In this document: positions 22,640 through 34,473 of the stretch, piece after piece
How positions within the stretch are numbered: position 1 is the stretch's first letter
How the letters are laid out: each line of letters begins with the position of its first letter
Source: Coriaria nepalensis
Taxonomy: Eukaryota; Streptophyta; Magnoliopsida; Cucurbitales; Coriariaceae
Direction of reading: 5' to 3'
Assembly: GCA_027186245.1 (NCBI GenBank)
Contig: CP114482.1
Span: 31,391,209 to 31,455,208, forward strand
DNA: 64,000 bases
Position numbers and translations under genes: made by a program
The notes under the pieces: model-generated
Seen by the model: the letters and a program-made list of their open reading frames with translations, nothing else
What the model was told of the DNA's origin: nothing
Database searches by the model: none

Positions 22640-23323
22640 ATGAAAGGAGAATGTGAACCCAAATGAAAAAAATAATTCGTTGTATTGGCATCAAAATTGT
22701 ACGGATGGATCAACTAAAGTTTCGATTGAAACTAATGTAACCTATACTTAGCTATTGGAAATTGTCTACAATTCTTTCAATGTTGATCATAATGAATTCA
22801 GTTCGCAATTGTCATACAAGAGTAAATTTTGTCTTCCCCGCATAACAAATAACAAAACCATGAAGAGATTTTTGCGCCACTTGCAATCTATAGGTGAAAA
22901 ATCTCCTTTGTACGAATGTTGATTTCGAATACTTTGAGAGATTTATGTGGTGAGTATCATGGTCAATTACCTAAGGTTCCTACTATTCATGATGATTGTC
23001 ATAGTGGTGTACCGAATGATAAGAACTGTTATGATAATTATGAGATTTTTCATGATTATGATCACCATAGTGACATAAATCACAATGATGATGATGCTTT
23101 AAATGGGGATGAGGATGATGATTCTGATTTTGATTCGGATGTGGATAAGAATCAGGTTAAGGATGATGATGTTGATGTTCATGGCGAAGATAATGAGATT
23201 GTGAATTATGATGATGAAGGAGAGAGAGTGGAGGAAGAACATTTCAATCATACCTTTATGCAACAAATAAAGTCTTGCAAAATAGTATGGTATGAAAAGA
23301 GTTTCTATAAATCTATTATCTAG
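22640..23323 (+). pseudogene. Mutator-like transposase N-terminal region relic
   Basis: The reading from about 22660 gives a WHQNCTDGSTKV stretch, a LLEIVYNSFNVDHNEFSSQL stretch and then MKRFLRHLQS. This resembles the short N-terminal domain of plant MuDR-type transposases. A frame change near 22920 leads into an acidic Asp/Asn-rich segment (22916-23323, with many D residues at positions 50-110), also typical of the linker before the MULE catalytic domain. The catalytic DDE region and SWIM zinc finger are absent. The weak N-terminal similarity makes this a tentative call. Confidence 0.5.
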
Positions 23324-23389
23324 TTGCTAAACTCACATAATTTCTATAGTCAGCTATTAGGATTTGACAGCTAAACCATTATTTAGGAT

Positions 23390-23570
23390 TAACTAGGACT
23401 TAAGCATAGATGGAAGGATCAATCTGGTACGGTAATAGTCACTATAAGTTGTTTTAGAGGTTCCAAACAACTTCTCATTACACAGGTAGCATATGCACCT
23501 TCATAGAGGTCAATATAGTTTTTGTTTAAGTTAATTGATTTTTTAGATGATCGAGTTAACTATTTAACTT
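23390..23570 (+). repeat. Fragment of a copia-type LTR family
   Basis: This segment is a diverged reverse complement of 43190-43450 and resembles 51380-51560, which lies inside a minus-strand LTR. Shared words include CTTCTCATTACAC, ATAGAGGTCAATATAG and TTAAGTTAATTGA. Its ends are not defined. Confidence 0.6.
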
Positions 23571-24047
23571 AAAAGACGTTTAAGGATAAATTTTTCAATC
23601 TATAGATTTGATAAAACTCACAAGTTGTGGGGCCCATCTACCAGCGTAATGTAGAACATAATCGGTTACACTCACAAGGAGAAAGGATTTTGGTTGAAAT
23701 AATACTTGGAAGAATTTGACATATTCATAAAGAACTTGATTCAAAATAGTTAAATCATTAATTTGTTTAATTTTATTAAAGTTTTGTCACATCACACTAC
23801 TAGCATAACAAAAGTGTGGTATTGATTTAATTAGTATAATTAAATTTAATAAATCTTGATTTAATTAATTTAAAAGTGAAAAAATCATATTTTTAAGCTT
23901 ATAGGAAAAAAAAAAGGTAACTAACAATGAAAAAGTAACTAAAAATGAAAATACCTCATAAAGGTAACTAATAAGGAATAAGAAAATTTAAAATTTAACT
24001 AACAAGGAAACTACCTCATAAATGCCTTACGAAATGGAGAAGCCTTC

Positions 24048-24860
24048 ACAAGTATGAGATATATGGAGTTCCACCGAATAGGAGCATCCATCCACAACTT
24101 AGTGTTAAAAATAAGTTCTTTTTCACAACATTTCTTGAAATTTTTCTCTTGACCATTTGTTAATCAAATTTATTTCATATCCCTTCGATTCTTTTCAATT
24201 GACTTAATCGATGGTAACAAACCCTCTTTCATGATGAGATTCATAATATGACAAGAACACCTATCATTAGGAAAAAAAAACCGTCAATTAGTAAGTGTGC
24301 ACCAAACATGAACAATCTAAAATAAAAAGGATTGCATAGCAAATATCGAAGACGTACTTGAAATGTATTAATTACCCTTTAAGTAACAATTCTGAAGGTC
24401 CCAGTGCATGCCTCAAGTATTCAATGCCTATATCATTTGCTGATGTGTTGTCAATAGTCACACATCTGAGACGTGATATACCCCACTCCCCAATAGTGCC
24501 ATCTAAAATTTGCCCAATTGTTGCACCCATTATGGTACTCGATGGTCTTAAAAAAAATCACTTTCCCATGTAGATGCCAAGACTCATCCCTCTAGTGGGC
24601 TGGGACACACATGTAATTTGCATTATAAACTAACATCCAATTATTAATGGTGAGGGAGACTCAGACACTAAACTTCAAAAAAACCTTTTGCAATTTTAAT
24701 TTTTCTTCTCTAAATATCTTAATTGCATCATGTGTATATAACGTGACAATATAGGCACACTTGGATCCACCAAGTGGATCATCTACTTGAAAAAAGGGTG
24801 TTCCACTGTGTTGAAAAACTGCTTCGTCCCAATCACTCACCGCAAAATGACGCATAAAAT
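24048..24860 (-). pseudogene. hAT 2 transposase core (RICESLEEPER-like)
   Basis: Reading leftward, the blocks are IKIFREEKLKLQKVF, VSLTINNWMLVYNANYMCV, GEWGISRLRCVTIDNTSAND, CSCHIMNLIMKEGLLPSIKS and DAPIRWNSIYLIL. They follow the order of plant hAT/RICESLEEPER transposases. A probable intron lies between DIGIEYLRHALG...LLLKG and CSCHIM, with its acceptor near 24260 (CTAATGATAG). Frameshifts and stops separate most blocks. Confidence 0.85.
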
Positions 24861-25024
24861 ATTAACATAAGTTTTTAAATAAGTGCTTTAATAAAGCTAA
24901 TTAGTACTTACATAAATAAACTTAAATTTTAATATCAAATTAAATAACATGTGGGTAACTAGTACGTTGCTTCCATTAGAGCTATTCCTAGATAGGTGGT
25001 TATTCGTTAGTTTATTTTACACCA

Positions 25025-25330
25025 AATCCGGGCACTTTTAAGGTGGTCGTTCATTGTGAAGGTCACAGTCTTAGGAACCCTATACACAGTAGAAAATTGG
25101 CAATGTTGACAAAAGGCGCGTTCTTTTTCTTCATTCAAAACAAAGATATTCCAAGCCGGACTCCTCTTAAATCTCTTTACATAACCTTAGCATCTAGATT
25201 TGCACCTTTCTTTTTCTTCCCCATGGTATCTCCAGGAGGACTACTACCATGAGTATCCTCATGAGGCGGCAACTTAGTACTATCATTGCTATCAAATGTT
25301 TCTGGTGCTGGAATTAAGTCTTCCGGTCTA
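25025..25330 (-). pseudogene. hAT 2 transposase N-terminus with BED finger
   Basis: The minus-strand reading has a MGKKKKGANLDAK start region. A one-frame change then leads to RSPAWNIFVLNEEKERAFCQ, HCQF and NDHLKSARIW. CQHC with the later His looks like a BED zinc finger. The acidic, Pro-rich segment upstream (PAPETFDSNDST) is typical of hAT N-termini. Confidence 0.65.
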
Positions 25331-26459
25331 GTAGGTCACACGTGTATAGGTCGATGGGTTCCGGTTGGAAAATTATAATTCTAATCCTATACAATCACAA
25401 AATCAATAACAATTCAATCCAAACCAAACTCAAACAAAACTCATATCTAATTCAATCTTTATTCTACCCATATCCAATTTAAACCAAACTCAAACCAATT
25501 CAATCACAAAATCAAAATAAAAAGACAAACCCTAAATCAAAACCGAATTAAATCTAACATAAACCCTTAAATCTACAATGTTGCAGCACCTTATAGCTGT
25601 AGGATTCACTGCCTTTCTCTGGGGTTTATACATGAGTACAAATTATTGTTTTGACATATTGCTACAAAATGCAGATTGTATGATATATAAATGAAGTAAA
25701 TTATATATTGTCTTCATTTAGCAGGGATAGTAGATTCATAACCGTCCGAAAATAGTCATTACCACATGTTTAGTTGCATATATAGGAAAATAGTCATTAA
25801 TAACGTACGTGCGGAAACATATATGTGAAACTAAAGACTAGAAATTCTAAATATGTCTATACAAATATATCATTTTCTAGATGGAATCCTACCAAACTGT
25901 ACTATAATAGAATCAGAATCAACCTTAAACCCAAAACCAAACCGTAAATAAAAAAGAAAACATACTTAAACCCACCCTAAATAAAATCAAGAAAATATAC
26001 AATTCAGAGGAAAAAAAAATCAAAAAATTCTGAATTCGCAATGGATAGTGACTATCCATCGAGCGTGGTAGAGAGAAGGAGAAAGGAGTTCTCGACAGAG
26101 AGATGTGCAGTGACCGCCGCACGGAGAGAAGGAAAATGTGCAGGGAGCGGCAAAGGAGCGGCGACTTAGAGGAGAAGAGAGAGAGAGAGTGAATTAGGGA
26201 ACGAGAGATGAGGATGAAAAATGGGGAGCTATCGTGCGGGAGAGTGGGGAGAGAGAGAGGGGTGAAAAAAAAAATTAAAAAAAAAATGTAAAATAACAGT
26301 CTGGCCCCGACTTCGATCGTTAATTCATCCCCTGAACTCCCTTATTAAGTTTTTGATCTGGGCCTCGACTGATATTTAATTTTATAGAAACTCCCAATCG
26401 AACCCCGAAAAAAGGAAGTCTCAGTCAGGGTTCAGTCGGGGCGGTTTCTTTGCACATAC

Positions 26460-27294
26460 CTACTGCCTGTTGCCCATCAGCGAGTAGCAACGTGCTGCAA
26501 GGCAGTAGCTGCCCTTGCTATAGGGGCCAGCATGGTAGCAGCTACTATTGCTACACTTACAGTCGTGGGCAACGATTACCACCGCAGCCGTGCAACTTGT
26601 TGCTTCAGATGGCACCGCCTGATCCACCGCTCATTTTGGTAGCATATCAATTACTGTAGAGCCTTATCACAAGTTCTTTCTAATCTTATCTCCAACACAT
26701 CAATACGACTCAAAATCCATGAAAGACACAAACAAAGCATTTTATCAATATAAGAAAAAATGAATCAAAAAACTAAAACTCTCCTAGCGAAAGCGTTATA
26801 AGTGTAGCAAGACTTTGATACCATTGTAAATTGATGAGCATCCTTAAACCCAGGCGAAAGCGTTATTCAAAATTTTACGTTTCCAATTTTTTCTTTCTGA
26901 CAAATCAAGGACCAACAGACTATTTTTTGAGGAACGATTACTCAGCTGGAACTTCCCATTTGTTCTAGCTCAAAAAAGCAACTAGAGAGGTATTACCAAC
27001 TTTAAAGCTTACAGAACTGACCATGTCTATCGCCCCTCTAGCACCACTGCCATTGCCACTCTACTTTACCACTATTTGATTAACTAGTTCCAAGAGACGT
27101 TCAAATGTTCTGTCTCTAACAGTTATCCACACGAACAATGAACTTTCAGTTTAGTTTCTAATTCTCAACCTCAACACATATCCAAGGGAATTTACTTGGA
27201 GAGGTTGATAAGAGGAAAGGAAAAACATTTTTTTTTTTAAATCTCTCTCACTTATGTTGGGAGGCTAGGGTAGTTATTTAGGGAGTTTGTCTTC
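26460..27294. other. Mixed DNA with a tRNA-primer-like site
   Basis: A GC-richer stretch at 26450-26640 has a short unassignable frame. GACTTTGATACCA at 26811-26823 is the complement of a TGGTATCAAAGTC site, which resembles a retroelement primer-binding site. This would place an LTR edge near 26825 on the minus strand. I could not confirm the LTR itself. Confidence 0.35.
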
Positions 27295-27299
27295 TTTAT

Positions 27300-29597
27300 T
27301 GTAGCGACCCTTCTAGCTACATTGCTTATCAAAATACTGTTGAGAAAACGATTATTTTTGTTTTAACTTAAATATAACTAGTAGGGGTGTTAACTAGCTA
27401 ACTTGGAAACCCTTTGGTAAAGATACCAACAAATATGAAGTTCTTAAAACTCTGTTTAATTGTATCTCAACAACTATATTAAAATAAAACATAATAATAC
27501 GTTATGTATATAATTTATGTACATAACATGATAATATTTACAACTCTATTAAATAAATAGAGTGACGTTTTTAGAAACTTCTCAAAATGGGTTAAATGGC
27601 TTTTCCAAAATACATTGTCAAACTTTCGTCCCCATAGGTCAGGCCTATATGTACTCCACACCAGCTCAATTACACTTTATTCATCCGGTCACGAAACTAC
27701 CGACTTTCCCTTTTGTTGCTCACCTACAACACAAACAACTTCTATGAGCTAGAAAGCTCAGTAAGTAAAGATTTTATCTCACATGCATAAAACATATTCA
27801 AAAACATTTTGAAATAACTCGTTTAAATAGTTTTACAAATTCGTATAAATCTTTCTATGGAAATGGGATGCTCTTCCCATTGCTATAGGCCTTAAGGATG
27901 CTTCCGCCGGCACTACTATGATCTATGACCCTCTATGACAAAAAATATCTGAGATCAGCGACTTCACTTAGTCTGCCTTGATCAGATCACACCTCGAATC
28001 AGCGAGCTCTCTCTCAGTCAGCCTTGATCGAATAAAAATTTCTTAGGTAAGCAACTATGCTCTGTCCGCCCTGACTAGGTATAGTCTCAATATAATATTA
28101 TACTTATGTCATGTCCAACATCACACTCATCAATTAAAAGCATAACTTTTCTCTTACCTGTTTTTGCATGAAAATTGATGGTGCATTCAATATTTTTTGG
28201 AAAAGGTATATATACAAATAGTATAAACCCAATTCCAATCTGCTTTATAAAAATGCATCACCACGCAATCAACTCAATGTTCATCATGCTATGTTGCATT
28301 CATATTAATATCATAAATCTCAAGTTGAACAAAAAATGAACATACTTGTGTTGTACGCGAGACTTTACTTATATGTTGTATATCCTATATTGGTAAGAGT
28401 TCCTTAAAAATCCTTCTCTTTTGGGCCAACTCCTAACCTATCAAAATTTGTGTTTATCTTACTAAGAACTTGATTCTTAATTATACTTAAAACACATAAT
28501 TTAACTTAAGGTTTTGAATAACTAACTGCATTACTGTTATAGTAGACATCGAGGCGTCGAGTACATCGACCCATCGAGTACTTCGCATATTGGAGGCGTC
28601 GAGTATGCTAAGGCATCAAGGCGTCAAGTATGCTAAGGCATCAAGGCTTCGAGTACTTCACATATTGGAGGCGTCGAGCCATCGAGAACTATGCATATTG
28701 GAGGCATCGAATACGTCGAGGCATTGAGTAATCAAGTACATCAAGCCATCGAGTATGTTGAGGCATCGAGGCATTAAGTACGTCGATCCTGCATTTAAAC
28801 TTTGACATATTCGAAACCTTATTAACTAATTTAGACATATAAATCTTCATCTCATATTGATATCTTATACTTTATGGATTCTATTCTCACTTGATCTATT
28901 ATAAAAGAACTAAAGATCTTGAGTACAAGAGTATTGACAATTCTTATAAGAAGTAACTTTCAACTGATATAATCCAGCTTCAAACTGAGGAGAAGAATCA
29001 CAGCTTGTGAGCTTTAGGTTGTATATCCCCTTACATTATAATCCTTACTTTCACCTTCAATGATTCCAGATTATGGAGAAAGGAAGGAATTCTTGAATTC
29101 TACTTGAAATTTCGTATAGTATTAGGAGAGGGGTGAAAAATTTTACTAACCACCAAAGCTAAATACATTTGTATATACTATACGAAGTTGTAACTGGAGG
29201 TGTTTAACTTTGTAGTTAATACTTGTTACATGTATGCTTTCCCTTGCGTAACAAATATATATATGTATCATTTATTTCTTCGTACTTATCTTACTATGAG
29301 AGAGGGAAAGGTAAGCTGGTGAAGCTCACCAACTCATTTTTTCTCTTTACTATTATTATTATTATTAGTCTCATAACTTAAAGACTAATTTCTCAGGATT
29401 TTCTTTCAATCCTTTTTACAAACCTGCTCGGAAATTAGTGCTAGCCATAAGAGATGTTTTACCTAGTACTAACATGATCTCTAACTTAATCTTTATAACA
29501 TGTAAGTAATACTTAAATATTACTCTAATACATCCCTTATAATATTTAGGCTACACATTTTATCTAACTACATGAAGCAGTTAAATGAGATATTACA
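27300..29597 (-). mobile_element. Ty3/gypsy solo LTR with target-site duplication
   Basis: On the minus strand it begins TGTAATATCTC at 29597 and ends AGGGTCGCTACA at 27300. It is flanked on both sides by the 5-bp duplication TTTAT (27295-27299 and 29598-29602), so an LTR-LTR recombination product is likely. Inside are the GAGCTAGAAAGCTC palindrome (27746-27759), a block shared with LTR A (about 27880-28080), TCGA island 4 (28545-28790) and a U3 region shared with the element D LTR (28830-29410 against 43470-44010). Length 2298 bp. Confidence 0.92.
28545..28790. repeat. TCGA-rich palindromic repeat island 4 (solo LTR U3)
   Basis: Repeats of GGCGTCGAGTA, CATCGAGTA and CTTCGCATATTGGAGGCGTC. 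It sits between the U3 part shared with element D and the rest of the solo LTR. Confidence 0.9.
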
Positions 29598-29602
29598 TTT
29601 AT

Positions 29603-30150
29603 ATAGGCAAATTTACTTATAGGCCCTTCCCATAGGTCTCTAGGCCCGACTCAATTTAATAAATATTCGAGAATTACTCCAAGCCCACTTATGTTTATAC
29701 CTTTTTTTTTGTAAATATTTAATGCCCTATAATCCCCAATTTGTCAACTCAATTTTATCTGATAAAGATTTGGACACAATTTGGGCCTTGCCTAATAGGC
29801 CGATTCGGTCTAGTAACTTTTATTGGGGGGTTTTTGTTTTTTCTTCTAACCTTAAAATAAATTTTCTTATTCATTCATGGATATAAGGATTACTATCATT
29901 AAAATTGGTGTAGGATGCAAAGGGAGGACTAAGATTTCTCAGGCGCTTCTAAGGAGGTTGGTTGGGAAGTGGTCGAAGGATAGATATCATTTTTGGAAGG
30001 GTTTTTGGAATCCACAGAGAAGTTGTCCGGTACTTTGTATCCTACTATCCACCTTTTGCCAGTAGATGTTCCATATAATAAAGTTGTTCAAAGATACAAT
30101 TCTTAGCAAAGATGTTTATTTGGGCAAAGTGGCAACGTTGATGTAAACTA
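29603..30150. other. Flank between the solo LTR and hAT 3
   Basis: A 62-codon plus-strand frame at 29877-30065 has no recognised domain. It could be a diverged interior piece of hAT 3 or unrelated. Nothing else is seen. Confidence 0.35.
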
Positions 30151-30439
30151 AGATCACAAGATGCGAGAGATTACCTCTGTCATCAAAATTAGTTATGAGG
30201 ATAGCTAGTCTGAAGGAGAAGCCAAGACGATGATACCAAACACGCGGGTGTTGTTGGAGCAATTGTATGAGGCTTATTCAGTTTCTTTTGGTGTATAATC
30301 ACAATCTTAATTGCAATCCAAGTCTTCACTAACATGATCACAAGCATCTCACCGGTTACCTTCGACTCAAGAATCTATTCCTATGTCTAATAGAGAGTGC
30401 CTTCTTCTTTGAGGGTTTGTCGACCAGATTCAATAAGTT

Positions 30440-30680
30440 ACAAAGGTCGAACAATATTTGGATAAAGATAGTTGTATTCCATATCATGATGGGTCTAATA
30501 TCCTAGGGTGGTGTAAGTCAAATCGGTACAAGTACCTAACACTATCGCTGATTGCTTGAGAAATTCTCGCCATTCTAGTACCTACCGTTGCTTCAAAATC
30601 AACGTTTAGCAGTAATGGTCACACGATTAGTGGCTTTCGTAGCATGATTAAGCCAACTGCTGCTGAGGCACTGATGGTAC
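30440..30680 (+). pseudogene. hAT 3 transposase C-terminal dimerisation domain
   Basis: The frame gives QYLDKDSCIP, NILGWCKSNRYKYLTLS, a stop, ILAILVPTVASKSTFSSNG and PTAAEALM. These match the hAT C-terminal motif (WWK-x-N, KYP-x-LS-x-IARD, PVSTVASESAFS, RSSL-P-x-x-VEAL). The stop replaces an Arg codon in the IA-R-D stretch. Confidence 0.85.
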
Positions 30681-31432
30681 ATTTTTTCCTACTTTTTTTA
30701 CTATTAACTTCTTTCATTTTTTTCATCTTTATTTTTTTTTGTTTATATTTATTTTCTTGAATATTTGAAATTTTATAGATCCACCGAAGAATTATCGGCT
30801 GTGGAAAGCTCTATGCCCTAGAACTAGAAGTTTATTTTGTCTATTGTATTGTGTTGTGTTGTTAGATTATGAAATTATGATGAAATTATATATTGTGTTG
30901 TTGGATTTTGAATCATAATTTTGATTGTCATGAGCTTGTGATGTATTTTGGTATTTTTGGTGAATTGTAATAGTAAAAGGTTCTATTATTCAGATAAAGT
31001 AGCAATTTTCAAATATTATTATATCGAATTTTTTATGTAAGAATGGAAATAACTATATAATAGATCGACTAATAGCATTCAAGTTCATGTATAAGAAAAG
31101 GAAAAAGATGAAAATAAAAGCAAACAAAAAGATAGTAAAAGATTAATATGCCAAACAAATCATAATTGCATTACAACTTGGACTAAAAAAATAATTATCT
31201 TACTTTACAAATAAAATTAGAGATAACAAATAAATTTAATCTTATAAATGTTTAGAAATAATACTTGAAATATATTGTCTATAAATATATTTTTTATAGT
31301 AGTACAAGAATTGAGATTAAAAAATAATAATAATAATAAGGTTCACCACCCCCGCCCTGCTTACCCCCGGTCGGGGAAATGTCTGTGTCTAGATCTATTA
31401 GGGTGGCCTTATACCCTTAAATGTTGATCGGA

Positions 31433-31449
31433 GGGGGGGGGGGGGGGGG
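31433..31449. repeat. G17 homopolymer
   Basis: Seventeen consecutive G in otherwise AT-rich DNA, within the 3' part of hAT 3 and about 45 bp from its end. It could be real or an assembly or sequencing artefact. Confidence 0.7.
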
Positions 31450-31492
31450 CATCGACCCTCGACCAATATTAACTGCCCCGACCATTTGCACA

Positions 31493-32640
31493 TACCTAGT
31501 GGGCTAGAAACTTGAATTATCAGAAAAACTTATGTTGCTTGGCTTTTGTGAGATTTTAAAATTTTCGAATTAATTTCAAAATTGTTTTGAGATATAAACG
31601 CTTAAACAAAAATTATTTAACTTGAAGAATTAAATGTTGCAAGGTTTTAATTTTTCATGAGATAAAATTTTGAAATGTTCAGAGATTTCTAGTGTAAACA
31701 TAAAAAAACTTTAATTTTTTAAAGTATTCTTAGAATTGAAATTTTGTTTTATATGATCAAAAATCTTGAACTAGAATGAGTTTTAAATTTCGAGAAGTTT
31801 ATCATGTCCTAAATATTTTCTTATTTTGAAATCAAACTTCAAAATAATATGACTTGAAAATATTCAATAAAGTGTTATTGGAACATTATAATTGATTGAT
31901 GTGCTAACTTGAATCATGAATCATGAATATGGCTAGTTTGATTAAGTATTAATTATACTAGTTAAATCTAAAATATGTTTAGATTAATACATTATAAGCA
32001 TTATGATACATTGGATTTTATTTATGGATATCGTACATGTTGAATAAATAAAGATTTATATATGTATGCTATGTATGCTGAATATAATACATGCATTGTT
32101 GTTTGATAATGAATTCACATCATATTAAAAAGTGTGTGAAAAAGATGATGTGTGTATGTGGATATTATGATGAGACTGTTTATTTTATAAAATATTTTCT
32201 TGATAATAGTAAGCTTGAAAGCTACGTAAGAATGTCTTTTATATAGTGACTTCCAAACATTAAAATAAATATGAATTAATAAATCATTAAATGGTTATGG
32301 ACACAAAGGGTTTAATGATTAATTAAACATTCAAGTTCATTAATTCTTAACGCATGAGATGCATGTGACTAAATTATTCCCCTAGGCTCCTCTATGAACA
32401 CATGAGGAGATCTAGATTAAGTGTACGCTAGTTCAGAAGAATATTTTGGGTAAAGCTTAACTAGTGATGTGATTGGCTTCAGACCTATGAGACCATAGTC
32501 TCCTAGAGGCAAGTGAAGAAGTTTCATAAAATGTAAGTACAAAAGTTGTTTTGCTACTTTGCATGTGTACTATGGTTTCCAACAGACACGTGAGACCATA
32601 ATATTTGAATGTAGGGGGGCCATTTACCCTCTAGAATTGA
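31493..32640. other. AT-rich DNA that truncates the copia 3' LTR
   Basis: No gene is recognised. The part at about 32380-32630 has short repeated phrases (GAGACCATAGTCTCC and GTGAGACCATAAT) and could belong to another LTR. It replaces the rest of the copia LTR that should lie here. Confidence 0.35.
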
Positions 32641-32644
32641 ATCA

Positions 32645-32794
32645 AGAGAGAGAGAGAGAGTCATAATAAGTCTTAAGATAATCGGATAAGTTAACAAAAT
32701 GGGTTAGTATGTTTTTGGGCCTCAGTCAAAAATAAAAAATCCGGTTACTTTTTAAGAAAAGCTCCACAAGGTTTTGAGCCTAAGAAACATAACA
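32645..32794 (-). repeat. 3' LTR of the copia element (truncated)
   Basis: It starts TGTTATGTTTCTTAGG on the minus strand, right after a purine-rich tract (AGGGAGAGTT at 32804-32795). It matches 38466-38315 with scattered differences, sharing GGGCCTCAGTCAAAAA and GGGTTAGTAT. Only about 150 bp of the LTR survive. Confidence 0.88.
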
Positions 32795-32879
32795 AACTCT
32801 CCCTAAAGATCTATAATCTTTGTCTCATTCCATCACAGTTATTATTATACTACTAGCCGCATGATCTACATCATTACCT

Positions 32880-33235
32880 ATTAAAAATAGGGATTTACCC
32901 CCATGTAAATCAAGCCTAAACAGTTTTCAAACTTTTTCACAAAAAGTATTTTTGTGCCCATGTTAGAAGGATTTTCTTCAGTTGGAACCTTATAAATCCT
33001 AATTGTACATGATACTTAATATCTACATGCTTAGTTCTTTCATGATGCATATGATTCTTACTAAGATGTTGGCAGACTAACCCATCAGAGTATATAGAAC
33101 AATTATTAAAAAGTAAACCAAGTTCCCTTAATAAACCTTGAAGCTATATTGCTTCCTCGAAAGCATATGAAACTTCCACATATTCTGCCTCATTGGAGGA
33201 AAGAGCCACCATTGATTGAAGCTGAAACTTCTAAC
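32880..33235 (-). pseudogene. Copia RNase H fragment
   Basis: The reading gives LQSMVALSSNEAEYVEVSYA, then LQGLLRELGLLFN, then HLSKNHMHHERTKHVDIKYH, matching copia RNase H (VALST-EAEY, WL-x-LL-EL, NP-x-HERTKHIDV-YH). A TAG stop lies where Trp is usual before LQGLL. The C-terminal part runs toward the polypurine tract. Confidence 0.92.
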
Positions 33236-34469
33236 ATATGCAAGCAAAAAAGACATCGGTCTGGGAAGGAATAAGAGACCTCGGCCTGGGAAGAAAAGGT
33301 ACTCGGTCTAGGAAGAGTACTCGATCCGAGAGAGCTTTTGACACAGGTCGACGAGGTTAATGCCTTTAATATGAAAAAGGGTTGAAAGGGTCGACGACTA
33401 GATGCCTTGACGCCTCCAGTAGGAAAAGTACCTAATAGGTTGACGAGGTTAACGGGGTTGATGGGTACCATAGCAGAAACATAATTTTTGACTCCTTAAG
33501 TAAATTATGTGTTTTTAAGTAGGATTGAGAATCAAGTTCTTATTGAGATAAAAATACATGTTTGGCTAGGTTAGTAGCTGGCCAGAGTTAGAAGGATCGC
33601 AGTAGGCTCTTACCAAGATAGAGCATCAAACATGTAAGTAAAGTCTCACCTACAACACAAGTCTTTTCACTATTTGTTTAACATTAGATTTATGTTATTG
33701 TTATGAATGCAACCTAGTAGGCTGAACCTTGAGGTGCTATATTTTTATAAAACATGTTGGAACTGTGATTATATTAGTTGAATGTATAACTTTTCCAAAA
33801 GTAGAGAATGCACTTTCAGTTTTTACGCAAAAGTAGTAAAGAGAAGTGTTATGCTTTTAAAGAGATTAGTGTGATGCTTGATATTACATAAACATAACAT
33901 TTTAGTGAGGGGCTGCTTGGTTAGGGCAGACTGAGCGGAGTCGTTGACCTTAGAGAATTCTCGATCATGTCTGAGTGAGGGGGAACGCTGATTTGAGTTG
34001 TGATCTGATCAGGGCGGACTAAGTGGAGTCGCTAATCACAGATATTTTTTGTCACAGAGAACCATAGATCACAATAGAGCCGACGGCAACATACTCAGGG
34101 CCCACAGAGAAAAGTTTTATAAGAGTTTACAAAACTATTCAATCGAGTTTTTAAAGTGTATTTGAATATATTTTGTGCATGTGAGAGAAAACCCTTTTAC
34201 TTACTGAGCTTTTTAGCTCATAGTAGTTACTTGTGTTTGTAGGTGTGTGTAAGAAAGGAAAGTCAGTAGTTCCAGAATAGGGTGAATGAAGCGTGCTCAA
34301 CCTAGTGTGAAGTACATATGGGCCCGAACTGTAAGGAGATAGGGAAGTTACATGTGGAAAGTTTTGAAAGGGCCCTCTACTGGTTATATTTGAGTTAATG
34401 ATAGGAATAACCTCATTATGCAAAGGTATTTAGATAAGCAATATAGCCAGTGGAATGAGGGTCGTTACA
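33236..34469 (+). mobile_element. Ty3/gypsy LTR (3' portion) inserted in the copia RT
   Basis: This is a reverse-complement relative of the solo LTR at 27300-29597. It shares TCGA island words, AAATTATGTGTTTTAAG-type sequence near 33505, the block at 33900-34100, the TGAGCT/AGCTCA palindrome (34205-34220) and the end GGGTCGTTACA at 34469. The 5' U3 part is missing, and no matching 5-bp duplication was found at the left junction. Confidence 0.82.
33260..33475. repeat. TCGA-rich repeat island 5 (inserted gypsy LTR)
   Basis: A mix of GGTCTGGGAAG repeats and GGTCGACGAGGTTAA, GGGTCGACGACTAG and GACGAGGTTAACGGGGTTGA words. It occupies the same LTR position as island 4. Confidence 0.8.
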
Positions 34470-34473
34470 TACA

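Larger units (their letters stand above)
24048..26459 (-). mobile_element. hAT-family DNA transposon 2, 5' half
   Basis: The minus-strand element start reads TAGGTATGTGCAAAG at 26459, a hAT-like terminal motif. It is followed by a GC-richer leader, a BED finger (25330-25025) and the core transposase blocks down to about 24048, where homology stops. The C-terminal dimerisation domain and the other terminal repeat are missing. The same terminal motif ends the plus-strand hAT 3 at 31492. Confidence 0.7.
30160..31492 (+). mobile_element. hAT-family DNA transposon 3, 3' half
   Basis: A plus-strand remnant: a VLLEQLYEAYSVSF piece near 30250, then the C-terminal dimerisation domain, then about 800 bp of non-coding DNA. 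It ends in GACCATTTGCACATACCTA at 31492, the inverted form of the end of hAT 2. The N-terminal and core parts are missing. Confidence 0.65.

Noticed and set aside
26811..26823. Minus-strand LTR element next to a TGGTATCAAAGTC-like site
   Set aside because: Only the primer-like site is visible; no LTR ends or coding domains support an element, so it is mentioned only in the region note.
34151..34423. 90-codon minus-strand open frame
   Set aside because: Falls inside the gypsy LTR, opposite to its sense direction.
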